A program made the translations under genes and the position numbers. DNA of 15,297 nt from Saprospiraceae bacterium (GTDB lineage: Bacteria; Bacteroidota; Bacteroidia; Chitinophagales; Saprospiraceae): the NCBI GenBank assembly GCA_016714785.1, contig JADKCC010000026.1, positions 1 to 15,297 of the forward strand, read 5' to 3'. The first letter of the stretch is position 1; each line of letters opens with the position of its first letter. The notes below the pieces were generated by a model. That model ran no database searches and was not told the origin of the DNA. It saw nothing but the letters and a program-made list of their open reading frames with translations. Shown in pieces: positions 8,345 to 15,297 of the stretch.

Positions 8345-8377
8345 AAAGGCGTCTGAAAAAAGTTTCAGTCGCCTTTT
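8345..8377 (+). terminator. Strong orphan intrinsic terminator
   Basis: AAAGGCG-t-CTGAAA-aaag-TTTCAG-t-CGCCTTT forms a stem of 7 plus 6 pairs with one T-T mismatch and a 4-base loop, followed by TTTTGAGTTTT on the plus strand. No annotated gene ends upstream on the plus strand within 4 kb (porT ends at 4079), so it must end an unrecognised transcript or insulate the operon promoter at 8434-8465. It could also work, less well, on the minus strand. Confidence 0.75.
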
Positions 8378-8433
8378 GAGTTTTAGAGCAAGAAAGTAAA
8401 TTACTACAGCACGACATTTAAACTACCATCCTT

Positions 8434-8465
8434 TTTGTCTTTTAAAAATTAAGTCCCTATATTTG
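8434..8465 (+). promoter_or_regulatory. Bacteroidota-type promoter for the 8486-11169 operon
   Basis: TTTG (8434-8437), a 20-base gap, then TATATTTG (8458-8465) is a full match to the phylum's -33/-7 consensus. Transcription should start near 8472. That places the in-frame TTG at 8474 practically at the transcript end and argues for a start at an ATG (8486 or 8492). Confidence 0.65.
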
Positions 8466-8485
8466 TCCGCAGTTTGATAAAAAAA

Positions 8486-8863
8486 ATGTTTATGGAAGTA
8501 TGGGAACGTGATTTTGAATGGCTCAAAGTTAAACACATTGTAAAGGATGCCATGAAAAAAGATGCATTACCTGATTTGCAGACCGTTTTATTTCTAATAG
8601 GTGTGCAAGAGTTAGGAAGGATACCCAAGACTAAATTTACTAAAGAAGAAAAACGCGATTTAATGCATGTTGCTGTTTGTACCCTTTTGGAAAGTGAAGG
8701 TTATTTTGAGTTTGAAGGTCGAGATCAAGATGGTTGGCCTCATTGGAAGGAAGTAAAATCATTTAGCCTAAAAGGTGCTGTAGAGCAGGAAGCTTTTTTA
8801 GTGACTAGAGTGATTGATTATTTTAAAAAATATAATGAAGTGACATCTTTTTCATTTAATTGA
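8486..8863 (+). CDS. Conserved hypothetical protein of Bacteroidota
   Basis: About 125 residues, predicted cytoplasmic, with no signal peptide or membrane segment. It begins MFMEVWERDFEWLKVKHIVKD and has a distinctive conserved-looking core, LPDLQTVLFLIGVQELGR, followed by TKEEKRDLMHVAVCTLL and EGRDQDGWPHW. The pattern resembles an uncharacterised family I recall from this phylum; I do not know its function and see no catalytic motif. The start could be ATG 8486 or ATG 8492; the second fits the MEVWERDFEW opening. It is the first gene of an operon and ends 8 bases before the ATG (8872) of the cyclophilin gene, so the two are tightly linked. Confidence 0.75.
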   Translation: MFMEVWERDFEWLKVKHIVKDAMKKDALPDLQTVLFLIGVQELGRIPKTKFTKEEKRDLMHVAVCTLLESEGYFEFEGRDQDGWPHWKEVKSFSLKGAVEQEAFLVTRVIDYFKKYNEVTSFSFN

Positions 8864-8871
8864 AATTAAAA

Positions 8872-9513
8872 ATGGTTAAAAAAATGAGAATAGCCTTTTA
8901 TACTTTACTTATAATTGTCCTTTTTGTATCTTGCAAAGATCACGACTATGCTACAATCGAAACTGAATTTGGTAAAATGGAGATACATTTATTAAACTCT
9001 GCGCCGCTGCATAAAGCAAATTTTAAAAAGCTGGCTAATGAAGGTTTTTACAATGATCTGCTATTCCATAGAGTAATAGATGGATTTATGATACAAGGTG
9101 GTGATCCGCAATCTAAGGGTGCTGAAGCATCTGCGCCATTAGGAAGTGGCGGCCCGGGTTACACTATTCCAGCAGAGATAGGTACTCCGCATTTTAAGGG
9201 GATGCTTTCTGCGGCTAGGCAAGGCGATGCGGTAAATCCCAAGAAGGAATCTTCTGGATCACAATTTTATATAGTTCATGGGCAACCTGTTACAGATCAC
9301 GAACTTGATGCCATGGAAAAATCAAAAGGTTTTAAGTATTCACCAGCTCAAAGAGAAAAGTATAAAAAAGTAGGTGGCACACCTATGTTAGATGGCGATT
9401 ATACCGTTTTTGGTGAAGTGGTAAGTGGCCAAGATGTGATAGACAAAATAGCCAAAGTGGAAAAAGACAGTAGAGACAGACCGTTAAAGGATGTCAAAAT
9501 GAAAGTATATTAA
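8872..9513 (+). CDS. Cyclophilin-type peptidyl-prolyl cis-trans isomerase, lipoprotein
   Basis: The 213-residue protein has a lipoprotein signal (MRIAFYTLLIIVLFVSC, lipid Cys at residue 21), placing it in the periplasm on a membrane. The rest is a cyclophilin domain. FHRVIDGFMIQGGDP (65-79) carries the catalytic Arg, Phe, Met and Gln of the family, and SSGSQFYIV (127-135) supplies the second half of the proline pocket. An insert after that (about residues 140-172, HELDAMEKSKGFKYSPAQR) precedes the closing TVFGEVVSGQDVIDKIA. It presumably helps exported proteins fold. The start could be ATG 8872 or ATG 8884. It is followed after 23 bases by a paralogue carrying an extra PKD domain, so the pair arose by tandem duplication. 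Confidence 0.93.
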   Translation: MVKKMRIAFYTLLIIVLFVSCKDHDYATIETEFGKMEIHLLNSAPLHKANFKKLANEGFYNDLLFHRVIDGFMIQGGDPQSKGAEASAPLGSGGPGYTIPAEIGTPHFKGMLSAARQGDAVNPKKESSGSQFYIVHGQPVTDHELDAMEKSKGFKYSPAQREKYKKVGGTPMLDGDYTVFGEVVSGQDVIDKIAKVEKDSRDRPLKDVKMKVY

Positions 9514-9536
9514 AGATAAATACCATAAAATCATAG

Positions 9537-10418
9537 ATGAGATATTGTTATTTTGGGCTTCTATTGCTCTTCGCTTCTTGCCAATCGCCAAAAGCAATTT
9601 TTGATATTATCCAAAAAGAGAAATCAGCTCCTGCCACGGTATCTTTTGATAATCAATCAATAAAAGCATTGTCTTACTTTTGGGATTTTGGTGATGGCCA
9701 TACCTCAGAAGAATTGAATCCTACACATAAGTACATACTTTCGGGAAAATATTTGGTTACACTTAATGCCATCAATAATGGTAAAAGTGTATCATTAAAG
9801 AAGGAAATAATCATAGAGCCACCACATCATTGTATGGTAGAGATTCAAACTACCGAAGGAAATATGACTGCTATATTATACGATGATACACCACTTCATA
9901 GAGATAATTTTTTAAAATTGGTGGAAGAAGGTTTTTATAATGGGATACTTTTTCATAGGGTAATTAAGGGATTTATGGCTCAAACAGGAGATCCAGAATC
10001 AAAAACTGCCCATTCTGGAAAAGAATTAGGAGGAGGAGGCCCAGCATATAAGATTAAAGCCGAGATTAAGGATACTTTGGTACACGTAAAAGGCGCTTTA
10101 GCAGCTGCAAGAATGTCGGATCAAGTAAATCCTAAAAAGGAATCTTCTGGATCACAATTTTACATCGTCCAAGGAAAACCTGCAACAATTGAGCAATTAG
10201 AAAATTATGAATTGCAAAAAAACATAAAATATTCAACAAAAGATAGAGAAACTTTGATTCAGCATGGCGGAGCGCCACAATTGGATATGGAATATACAGT
10301 ATTTGGCCAAGTGATCAAAGGATTAGATATCATTGATGCCATAGCAGGGCAACCCACGGACAAAAGAGATAGGCCCCTTCAAGATGTTAAGATTGTAAGT
10401 ATAAAAATTATTAAATAA
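9537..10418 (+). CDS. PKD-domain / cyclophilin fusion lipoprotein
   Basis: The 293-residue lipoprotein has signal MRYCYFGLLLLFASC, with Cys15 as the lipid site. Residues about 20-93 form a PKD beta-sandwich with the hallmark YFWDFGDGHTS (47-57) and NPTHKY. Residues about 99-293 form a cyclophilin domain: FHRVIKGFMAQTGDP (139-153), then SSGSQFYIV (203-211). Catalytic Arg, Phe, Met and Gln are kept, but QGG of the upstream copy is QTG here. It carries the same insert as the upstream paralogue (IEQLENYELQKNIKYSTKDR) and ends KRDRPLQDVKIVSIKIIK. PKD modules usually bind proteins or sugars at the surface, so here the module may position the isomerase (inference). It lies 19 bases before the kinase gene. 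Confidence 0.93.
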   Translation: MRYCYFGLLLLFASCQSPKAIFDIIQKEKSAPATVSFDNQSIKALSYFWDFGDGHTSEELNPTHKYILSGKYLVTLNAINNGKSVSLKKEIIIEPPHHCMVEIQTTEGNMTAILYDDTPLHRDNFLKLVEEGFYNGILFHRVIKGFMAQTGDPESKTAHSGKELGGGGPAYKIKAEIKDTLVHVKGALAAARMSDQVNPKKESSGSQFYIVQGKPATIEQLENYELQKNIKYSTKDRETLIQHGGAPQLDMEYTVFGQVIKGLDIIDAIAGQPTDKRDRPLQDVKIVSIKIIK

Positions 10419-10437
10419 AAAAGTAAACGGATAAGTC

Positions 10438-11169
10438 ATGGAAATCCTTGGTATAGATGTAGGCGGTACAGGTATCAAATCTAACGTGGTCAACCTATCT
10501 ACTGGAGCGTTGGTTGCTGAAAAATTTAAAATCAAAACACCCGAACCGGCTAATCCTGCGGCCATCATCGAATGCCTGAAGGCCTGTGTGGATAACTTTG
10601 GTTGGCAAGGAAAAAAAATTGGTATCGGTTTTCCATCGGTGATAAAAAATGGGATTTCCTTGACAGCTAGTAATATCGATGCGGAATTTATTAATTATAA
10701 TATTGATGCTGAATTCAGTGCTGCATTAGGATGTGATGTTAAAGTGGTAAATGATGCAGATGCAGCAGGGATTGCTGAGATGACTTATGGTAAAGGGAAA
10801 GATGTTCAAGGGTTGGTAATCTTCATTACACTAGGTACTGGGATAGGCTCTGCACTATTTTATAATGGTCAATTGTTGGGCAATACAGAATTTGGTCATT
10901 TGAAATATAAAAAATCAGTTTTTGAAAAATATGCATCGAATTATGCACGAGAATTTCATCATCTTAGTTGGAAAAAATGGGCTAAAGAATTGGATGTATA
11001 TTTGAATCATTTGAATTTAATACTGAGTCCAGACCTAATACTGATTGGCGGCGGTGTAAGCAAGCACTTCGATTTATACAAACAGTACTTAAATGTCCCT
11101 GTAAAGGTAGATATAGCGTCTTTGCTAAACGATGCTGGGATAGTCGGTGCAGCTATGGCAGCCAAATGA
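10438..11169 (+). CDS. ppgK: Polyphosphate glucokinase-like ROK family sugar kinase
   Basis: The 243-residue protein has the ROK/PPGK layout. The phosphate-binding loop is LGIDVGGTGIKSN (4-16). The sugar-site segment is IGIGFPSVIKNG (61-72), and the catalytic Asp is D106 in NDADAAGIAE. The second phosphate motif is ITLGTGIGSALFYNG (130-144), followed by NTEFGHLKYKKSVFEKYAS (149-167), and LILIGGGVSKHFDLY closes the adenosine side. The short length, the FGHLKYKKS...EKYAS segment and the lack of the ROK zinc-site Cys cluster favour polyphosphate/ATP glucokinase over other ROK members. It would phosphorylate glucose to glucose 6-phosphate in the cytoplasm. It is the last gene of the operon, with no obvious functional tie to the folding enzymes before it. 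It ends convergently with mqnC and I see no clear terminator in the 111-base gap. Confidence 0.87.
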   Translation: MEILGIDVGGTGIKSNVVNLSTGALVAEKFKIKTPEPANPAAIIECLKACVDNFGWQGKKIGIGFPSVIKNGISLTASNIDAEFINYNIDAEFSAALGCDVKVVNDADAAGIAEMTYGKGKDVQGLVIFITLGTGIGSALFYNGQLLGNTEFGHLKYKKSVFEKYASNYAREFHHLSWKKWAKELDVYLNHLNLILSPDLILIGGGVSKHFDLYKQYLNVPVKVDIASLLNDAGIVGAAMAAK

Positions 11170-11280
11170 GCATTGTGTATATGTTTTACTACTCCTAAGT
11201 GGCCTTGTTAACTCATTCTTATAGGTAATTGCACAATTATGAAATTAGATGTAAAGGTTACAAATTACAATCTAAATTCT

Positions 11281-12432
11281 CTAATCTACTAACATCTTTT
11301 CTACATCTAACACTTGTTGTTTCATATTGGAAGGTAGGTCTCTATATTCATATTGTTGATTACGAAGTTGTGGTATGAAGCCTGCATCACTGATAGCTTT
11401 CTGGATGCCATCAGAGGTGAATCTAAAAGCTGCCCCGGCTGCCGACACTACATTTTCTTCTATCATGATACTTCCGAAATCATTTGCTCCGGCATGGAGG
11501 CATAACTGAGCAGTTGCCTTACCTACTGTCAACCAAGAAGCCTGAATATTGACTATATTGGGCAACATAATACGACTCATAGCTATCATACGTACGTATT
11601 CGTCTCCAGTACATTGATTGCGAGCGCGTTTGATTTTTTTTAAGATGGTATCTTCATCCATAAAAGGCCATGGGATGAAAGCTAAAAATCCTTTTGCATT
11701 AGTTGGTTTTTCACTTTGTACTTGACGTAGGGCAACAAAATGCTCCATGCGTTCCATATTAGTCTCAATATGACCAAACATCATGGTTGCCGATGTAGTA
11801 ATGTCCAATTGGTGTGCTGCTCGCATTACATCTAGCCATTCTTGACCACCACATTTGCCTTTAGATATGAGTCTTCGTACCCGATCATCCAAAATCTCAG
11901 CACCAGCACCGGGCAGTGAGTCCAACCCAGCATCTTTGAGTGCTTGGAGCACTTCGATATGTGTTGACTGCTCCAGTTTGGTGATGTGTGCTATCTCTGG
12001 AGGCCCTAGCGCATGTAATTTAAGATTTGGATAAAGGCTTTTTAGTTCTTTAAATAATTCAACATAATAATTTAAACCTAAATCAGGATGGTGGCCACCT
12101 TGCAACAATAATTGCTCACCACCTAACGCAAAAGTCTCGTCTATTTTTTGTTTATACCCTTCTTCGATTGTAGTTACATAAGACTCATCATGTCCAGGTC
12201 GTCTATAAAAATTGCAAAATTTACAATTGGCTATACAAACATTGGTCGTATTAGAATTGCGGTCAATGATCCATGTTACTTTTTGATGTGGTACATGAAG
12301 CTTTTTGATAGCATTGCCCACATACATCAATTGAGTTGTAGGCGCATTTTCAAATAAAAATAAACCTTCTTCAGCGCTTAAAAATTCAAGCCGCAATGCT
12401 TTTTGTAATAAAGCTGATATATTATAATTCAT
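11281..12432 (-). CDS. mqnC: Cyclic dehypoxanthinyl futalosine synthase MqnC (radical SAM)
   Basis: The 383-residue enzyme of the futalosine menaquinone route converts dehypoxanthine futalosine to its cyclic form. The radical-SAM cluster ligands are C66, C70 and C73 in NVCIANCKFCNFYRRPG. Family blocks follow: ALGGEQLLLQGGHHPDLGL, HALGPPEIAHI, LDSLPGAGAEILDDRVRR, TSATMMFGHIET, FLAFIPWPF and GANDFGSIMIEENVVSAAGA. The LLQGGHHPDL block fits MqnC better than the related MqnE. I chose ATG 12432: an upstream TTG (12462) would put a run of basic residues from a hairpin region at the N-terminus. With menG at 2659 the window holds a middle and a final step of menaquinone synthesis, in separate transcripts. 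Confidence 0.95.
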   Translation of the reverse strand: MNYNISALLQKALRLEFLSAEEGLFLFENAPTTQLMYVGNAIKKLHVPHQKVTWIIDRNSNTTNVCIANCKFCNFYRRPGHDESYVTTIEEGYKQKIDETFALGGEQLLLQGGHHPDLGLNYYVELFKELKSLYPNLKLHALGPPEIAHITKLEQSTHIEVLQALKDAGLDSLPGAGAEILDDRVRRLISKGKCGGQEWLDVMRAAHQLDITTSATMMFGHIETNMERMEHFVALRQVQSEKPTNAKGFLAFIPWPFMDEDTILKKIKRARNQCTGDEYVRMIAMSRIMLPNIVNIQASWLTVGKATAQLCLHAGANDFGSIMIEENVVSAAGAAFRFTSDGIQKAISDAGFIPQLRNQQYEYRDLPSNMKQQVLDVEKMLVD

Positions 12433-12438
12433 ACTCTT

Positions 12439-12474
12439 TATCTTTACCTTTGGAAACAACAAAGGTAAAAGATA
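12439..12474 (-). promoter_or_regulatory. Promoter-containing inverted repeat just upstream of mqnC
   Basis: TATCTTTACCTTTG (12439-12452) and CAAAGGTAAAAGATA (12460-12474) form a near-perfect 14-bp inverted repeat with one extra A and a 7-base loop. The outer arm, read on the minus strand, contains TACCTTTG (12467-12460), a full match to the -7 element TAnnTTTG; this would start transcription about 20 bases before the mqnC ATG. No good -33 TTTG is seen. The repeat could be a regulator site overlapping the promoter or a leader hairpin near the start codon. Confidence 0.5.
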
Positions 12475-12493
12475 GTTTGATGAATTGATGAGT

Positions 12494-12549
12494 AATAATA
12501 ATTATTTTAATAGGTTCAGTCCATTATGATTGAACTCATAATAATTATT
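12494..12549. repeat. AT-rich inverted repeat between the lipoprotein gene and mqnC
   Basis: AATAATTATT occurs at 12497-12506 and 12540-12549 and can pair. Nested inside are GTTCA (12514-12518) and TGAAC (12531-12535). It lies 22 bases past the stop of the upstream minus-strand gene, so it could end that transcript, but there is no T-run and almost no GC in the stem. Confidence 0.35.
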
Positions 12550-12570
12550 GGGCTTGGTAAAGGACAAATT

Positions 12571-13310
12571 TCAATCCAGTCTTTGTATTTCAAAAGGTAG
12601 TTCTACGGGTTTACATTCTTTGGTGGCTATGGTATAGGTTTTAAACCAGATGGTGTGAAATAGATTACTTGGTTACCATCAAACTGTACTGATAGTATGT
12701 CTGATTCTTTAAAATGGAATAGATACTGTCCAAAAATTTGTCAAAAATAAAACCTTAGATTTATCTATAAGGATTACTACATTTGATTTTTTCTTGATAA
12801 TACTAATATTGACATCAGACATACCAAAGTCATTCACATTGGAAGACTCTCAAAAATCACTTGACCGTTTTCATTGATTTTCAATAGTTTAAATTGGGAA
12901 GGGTCGTAAATCCAAAGTTGTCCGTCATTGCTTATACCACAGGCCGATATATCCACAAATTTATAGATAGATTGACTTAATATGATCGTAAGTGTATTGT
13001 CAAAATTTTTACTTGGTTAAAATCATCATAAAATGCTATGATATTTAATGGGTTAGTTACATCAATTAGTCGAAAATTGATCCATTTTGGTATTTGCGTA
13101 TCGATATTGTTCCTTTAGATCCTGGCTTTAGTTTATGAATTTATTTTGTCGTCCCAATGTATATTCTTCCCTAAATTGTCCACATCACCAATTCGTACTT
13201 TTACCACTAGATCGAAATGACTTTTTAATACGGAAGGTGATTTTATATCTTGAGCTGTTGTACAATTGGTCAAAAGTGATAAGGACAAAACCGAATAATA
13301 TGGACTTCAT
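12571..13310 (-). pseudogene. Lipoprotein of unknown function, propeller-like, frame-broken
   Basis: Opens MKSILFGFV at 13310 and, after a shift, LSLLTNCTTAQ, a lipoprotein signal with its Cys. Several frames must be joined: DIKSPSVLKSHFDLVVKVRIGDVDNLG, ISACGISNDGQLWIYDPSQFK with LLKINENGQVIFES, then NISIIKKKSNVVILIDKSK, FHFKESDILSVQFDGNQVIYF and KPVELPFEIQRLD-stop. The repeated pattern of short strands (LWIYDPSQFKLLKINENG) suggests a beta-propeller. The restored length is about 245 residues. I do not recognise the function. It begins 2 bases after the lpxH stop, so it is probably the last gene of a HAAO-lpxH-lipoprotein operon. The frame breaks look like the indels of the neighbouring genes. 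Confidence 0.6.
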
Positions 13311-13312
13311 AT

Positions 13313-14101
13313 TCAGACAAAAATAGCTATACGTGGGAAAGTAAATTGAGGTTGCCATAGATTTTTTGTCATTTTAGAGTCGTAAAATTTTAATTCAAAA
13401 GTGGTTCCGTCCCAGACTCCGTAAGAAGCAGCTACATCCACTCACCCTAGATTAATATATTTACTCGTGCCGTTAGAAAGTGTATAGTCTATAGGAAAGT
13501 GCCTGTGACCGAAGAGATATTAATCTATATTTGTTTCTTTTGATATGATTCTGCAAATTGGACTAACCACTCTTTCAGGATTGGAAAATGGCCTTCATCT
13601 CCCGTGTATTGCCTACTTTTTGACACTAAAAAACTTCATAAGTGAGAGCTCCCATATCAGGATGTAACCAACCGAACATCCATTGACAAATCTTGTTATT
13701 AAATATAGATTTGATGAATTGTAGCCGTGATCTCCTGGGCTAAGCCATCTCCACGACCGATGAAAAATTTTGAATTTCAAACGATCTTAATGATTGGTGA
13801 TCGATATATAGGTATGCCAAGGCTTCTTCAAAATATCGAAACATCCACATAGCTGGTTGCCGTAAAAAGTAAACTGGAATGCCGCATCTCTAAGCTCAGC
13901 CAACTTTCCGAAAAGCCTAAAAACCTTTAGGAACTACTTTGTATTCATACCATGGGTCAAATACATCGCCAACTAAATACAACTCACCCATGTCTGATTG
14001 GCATTCACCGTAGACATCTGACTATTTTTTCTCGCTCTAGCGAAGTTTCTAAAGCATCTACACCTAGATGAAAATCTGGAAGCAAAGTATATTTTTGACA
14101 T
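13313..14101 (-). pseudogene. lpxH: UDP-2,3-diacylglucosamine diphosphatase LpxH, frame-broken
   Basis: Metallophosphoesterase that hydrolyses UDP-2,3-diacylglucosamine to lipid X in lipid A synthesis at the inner membrane. Across shifting frames one reads SKIYFAS, DFHLGVDALETSLEREK, ELYLVGDVFDPWYEYKVVPKG with FLRLFGKLAELRDA, a damaged GNHD/MWMF site, FFIGRGDGL (usually GHGDG), GDHGY, CQWMFGWLHPD, EWLVQFAESYQKK, FGHRHFPIDYTLSNGTSKY and SYGVWDGTTFELKFYDS. The span matches a product of about 260 residues, normal for the family. It starts 9 bases after the dioxygenase stop. Because lpxH is normally essential in lipid A-producing bacteria and the conserved motifs survive between the breaks, I take the shifts, and possibly the His-to-Arg change, as sequence error. 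Confidence 0.82.
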
Positions 14102-14110
14102 TGGCGCTTA

Positions 14111-14653
14111 TTATTCCACAAACCGAACGTCAGCTTCCATCATTGTGCCGTAAGTGGTTTGTTTTCTCAATTCATCAGAACCATTTAAATGTCTGAATCT
14201 TGAATGTAAAAAGTCCTTTTCGATATTTTCTAAATGGGAAATATGATTCGTGCAATTGCTGTTGCATTGCCTTCTGGAGCTCCATAAAGACCATCTCGCT
14301 CTTAGCCCAGTTGCCGCAATTCCAATAACTAGACCAATAGAACCTTCTGATCGCATGGGTGAGTGAGGGATTCTGGCTAGTAATTTAAACATTTCGCCAC
14401 TCCTTTATAGGTATATCTACAGCTTGACCACCTCTTCCTGTATGCGAACTTAGATATCTCCTTCAAGCTGGTAGAAGAACACTTCAGATTTCATTATAAT
14501 GATAATCCTTGCGCGCATTGGGTCCACTTTACGATCATGACAATATAATCGCCTGCATCTTTATAAAGGTTACGATTTCCAACTGGAAGTTTGAGTTCGT
14601 GACGTTTCGTCTATCCATTTCTGGAGGTTAAATAGTGCTTGAGACCTGACCAT
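14111..14653 (-). pseudogene. 3-hydroxyanthranilate 3,4-dioxygenase, frame-broken
   Basis: Cupin-fold iron dioxygenase that opens the ring of 3-hydroxyanthranilate in the kynurenine route to quinolinate/NAD. Joined frames read ALFNLQKWIDE, PVGNRNLYKDAGDYIVMIV, DYHYNE, VFFYQLEGDI, VRIQEE, AVDIPIKE, then LLARIPHSPMRSEGSIGLVI, NIEKDFL and ELRKQTTYGTMMEADVRFVE. The metal ligands His (YHYNE), Glu and His (IPHSPMR) are visible. The start ATG at 14653 gives about 180 codons, the family length. The usual C-terminal CxxC of bacterial forms appears as QTTY, either a lineage without the rubredoxin-like site or read damage. It is the first gene of the three-gene minus-strand cluster. At least four frame breaks. 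Confidence 0.82.
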
Positions 14654-14686
14654 ATTTGATAAATTAAACAAGCAATTATAAATTTA

Positions 14687-15297
14687 TTATCTCATCTCTT
14701 CAGACAATCCAGTGATTTCAGCTATCTCTTGGATGCTAAATTTTCCCACTAGTTTAAGCTTTTTGCTATTTCAATTGATTTTAAATATTGCCCTTATATC
14801 CCTTTCTCCATCCCTTTCTCCACCCCTTTCTCCATACTTTTTTCATGCCTTTCCCTTCCTTCTCTTATTAGATCTTTCATAAATAATTTTGTGTTCTGAT
14901 TGCATCCATGTATTTGTCATAAGCTAATAATTCTTCCTTGGTATAATTTCTCTCCTAACAAACCATTAAACTTTAGCGATTTCTAGGACTTGTTGTTCCT
15001 GAGGTATCATATTACAATTATTTTCTATTTCTGATAAAAACTTAAGCCAAAGTGCTGCAATTTCATATCACGAAAGAAAGCTATTTGCCTTAAATTTTGG
15101 TATTTCTATAAACAAAATTCCAGTCCCAATAAGTTTCCTATTGGGCTTATTTATTGATTTATTATTATCGTGATAATATTCCTTTCATCACGTGCTGTAA
15201 AATGGTCATTTATGATATTTGCGGGAATATACGGTAGAGAGTTCGTCATGCTGCTGCTGAGCCATTTGCATGATGTATGTTTTGGATGTATTGAAGA
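14687..15297 (-). pseudogene. Rpn / PD-(D/E)XK nuclease family 'putative transposase', C-terminal part, frame-broken
   Basis: Joined frames give MAQQQHDELSTVYS near the right edge, then KPNRKLIGTGI, FIEIPKFK, LWLKFLSEIENN, EIAKV/FNGL, YDKYMDAIR, NYL, MKDLIREGRE, a low-complexity EKGMEKG tract (14800-14835), SIEIAKSLKL, KFSIQEIAEITGLSEEMR and stop. The order, the PKF motif, the EKG repeats and the terminal 'SIEEIAEITGLS' type helix are typical of Rpn-type recombination-promoting nucleases, which are often mobile and multi-copy. The N-terminal nuclease core lies outside the window. Several breaks are present, so activity cannot be judged. Confidence 0.7.
14800..14835 (-). repeat. Three 12-bp tandem repeats coding EKGM/EKGV
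   Basis: CCCTTTCTCCAT, CCCTTTCTCCAC and CCCTTTCTCCAT stand in tandem on the plus strand, and the minus strand encodes a Met/Val-Glu-Lys-Gly tract. Such tracts are common near the C-terminus of Rpn-family proteins and vary in copy number. Confidence 0.8.

Noticed and set aside
11170..11280. Possible bidirectional terminator between ppgK and mqnC
   Set aside because: Only weak pairing (TAATTG-CA-CAATTA near 11226) without GC content or a T-run; not enough to call.
11281..12432. Alternative call as MqnE or CofH
   Set aside because: The LLQGGHHPDL, SPPEI-like (ALGPPEIAHI) and GANDFGSIMIEENVVSAAGA blocks fit MqnC; with menG and no F420 gene nearby, CofH is unlikely.
13135..13326. Plus-strand frame of 63 codons at the lipoprotein start
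   Set aside because: The minus strand carries the lipoprotein signal and the junction with lpxH; the plus frame is a shadow.
14800..14835. Short tandem repeats as a CRISPR or integration array
   Set aside because: Repeats are 12 bases, without spacers, and code an EKG tract in a protein.
15124..15144. CCCAATA-N7-TATTGGG hairpin resembling a terminator
   Set aside because: It falls inside the coding stretch KPNRKLIGTG of the Rpn-type gene and has no T-run on either side.

Overview
The window looks like chromosome from a member of the Bacteroidota, most likely an uncultured Saprospiria-like or related lineage (inference). The signs are a low-GC genome, Bacteroidota-style promoters (TTTG / TAnnTTTG), a type IX secretion protein (PorT), a BtuB-BtuG corrinoid uptake pair, the futalosine menaquinone enzyme MqnC, a PKD-domain lipoprotein and the TolB-propeller amidohydrolase typical of this phylum.

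Layout. 1-2440 (minus): a large periplasmic TolB-propeller/amidohydrolase gene, running off the left edge and broken by many small frameshifts. 2441-4079 (plus): menG/ubiE overlapping porT. 4121-4570 (minus): a MarR-type regulator. 4666-7549 (minus): btuB (one frameshift) and btuG, led by a clear cobalamin riboswitch at about 7626-7793. 7840-8433: a long gap without a recognisable gene, ending in a strong orphan terminator. 8434-11169 (plus): a four-gene operon with its own promoter, encoding a conserved hypothetical protein, a cyclophilin lipoprotein, a PKD-cyclophilin fusion lipoprotein and a polyphosphate-glucokinase-like ROK kinase. 11281-12432 (minus): mqnC. 12571-14653 (minus): three adjacent genes, all frame-broken, for 3-hydroxyanthranilate 3,4-dioxygenase, LpxH and a lipoprotein of unknown function. 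14687-15297 (minus): the C-terminal part of an Rpn/PD-(D/E)XK 'putative transposase' nuclease, also frame-broken.

How the genes connect. MqnC (middle of the futalosine route) and MenG (final methylation) both serve menaquinone synthesis but are not in one operon. The riboswitch, BtuB and BtuG form a B12-repressed outer-membrane corrinoid capture system. A near-identical 22-base element containing an AACG-N11-CGTT dyad lies just upstream of menG and also upstream of the MarR gene. This makes the MarR protein a candidate autoregulator that also controls menG-porT; this is the least expected observation here.

Quality note. About 10.3 kb in the centre has one frame break, while the two outer arms break frame repeatedly inside recognisable, partly essential genes (lpxH). 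The simplest reading is uncorrected indel error in the arms rather than true gene decay. No tRNA, rRNA, CRISPR array or complete insertion sequence was seen.
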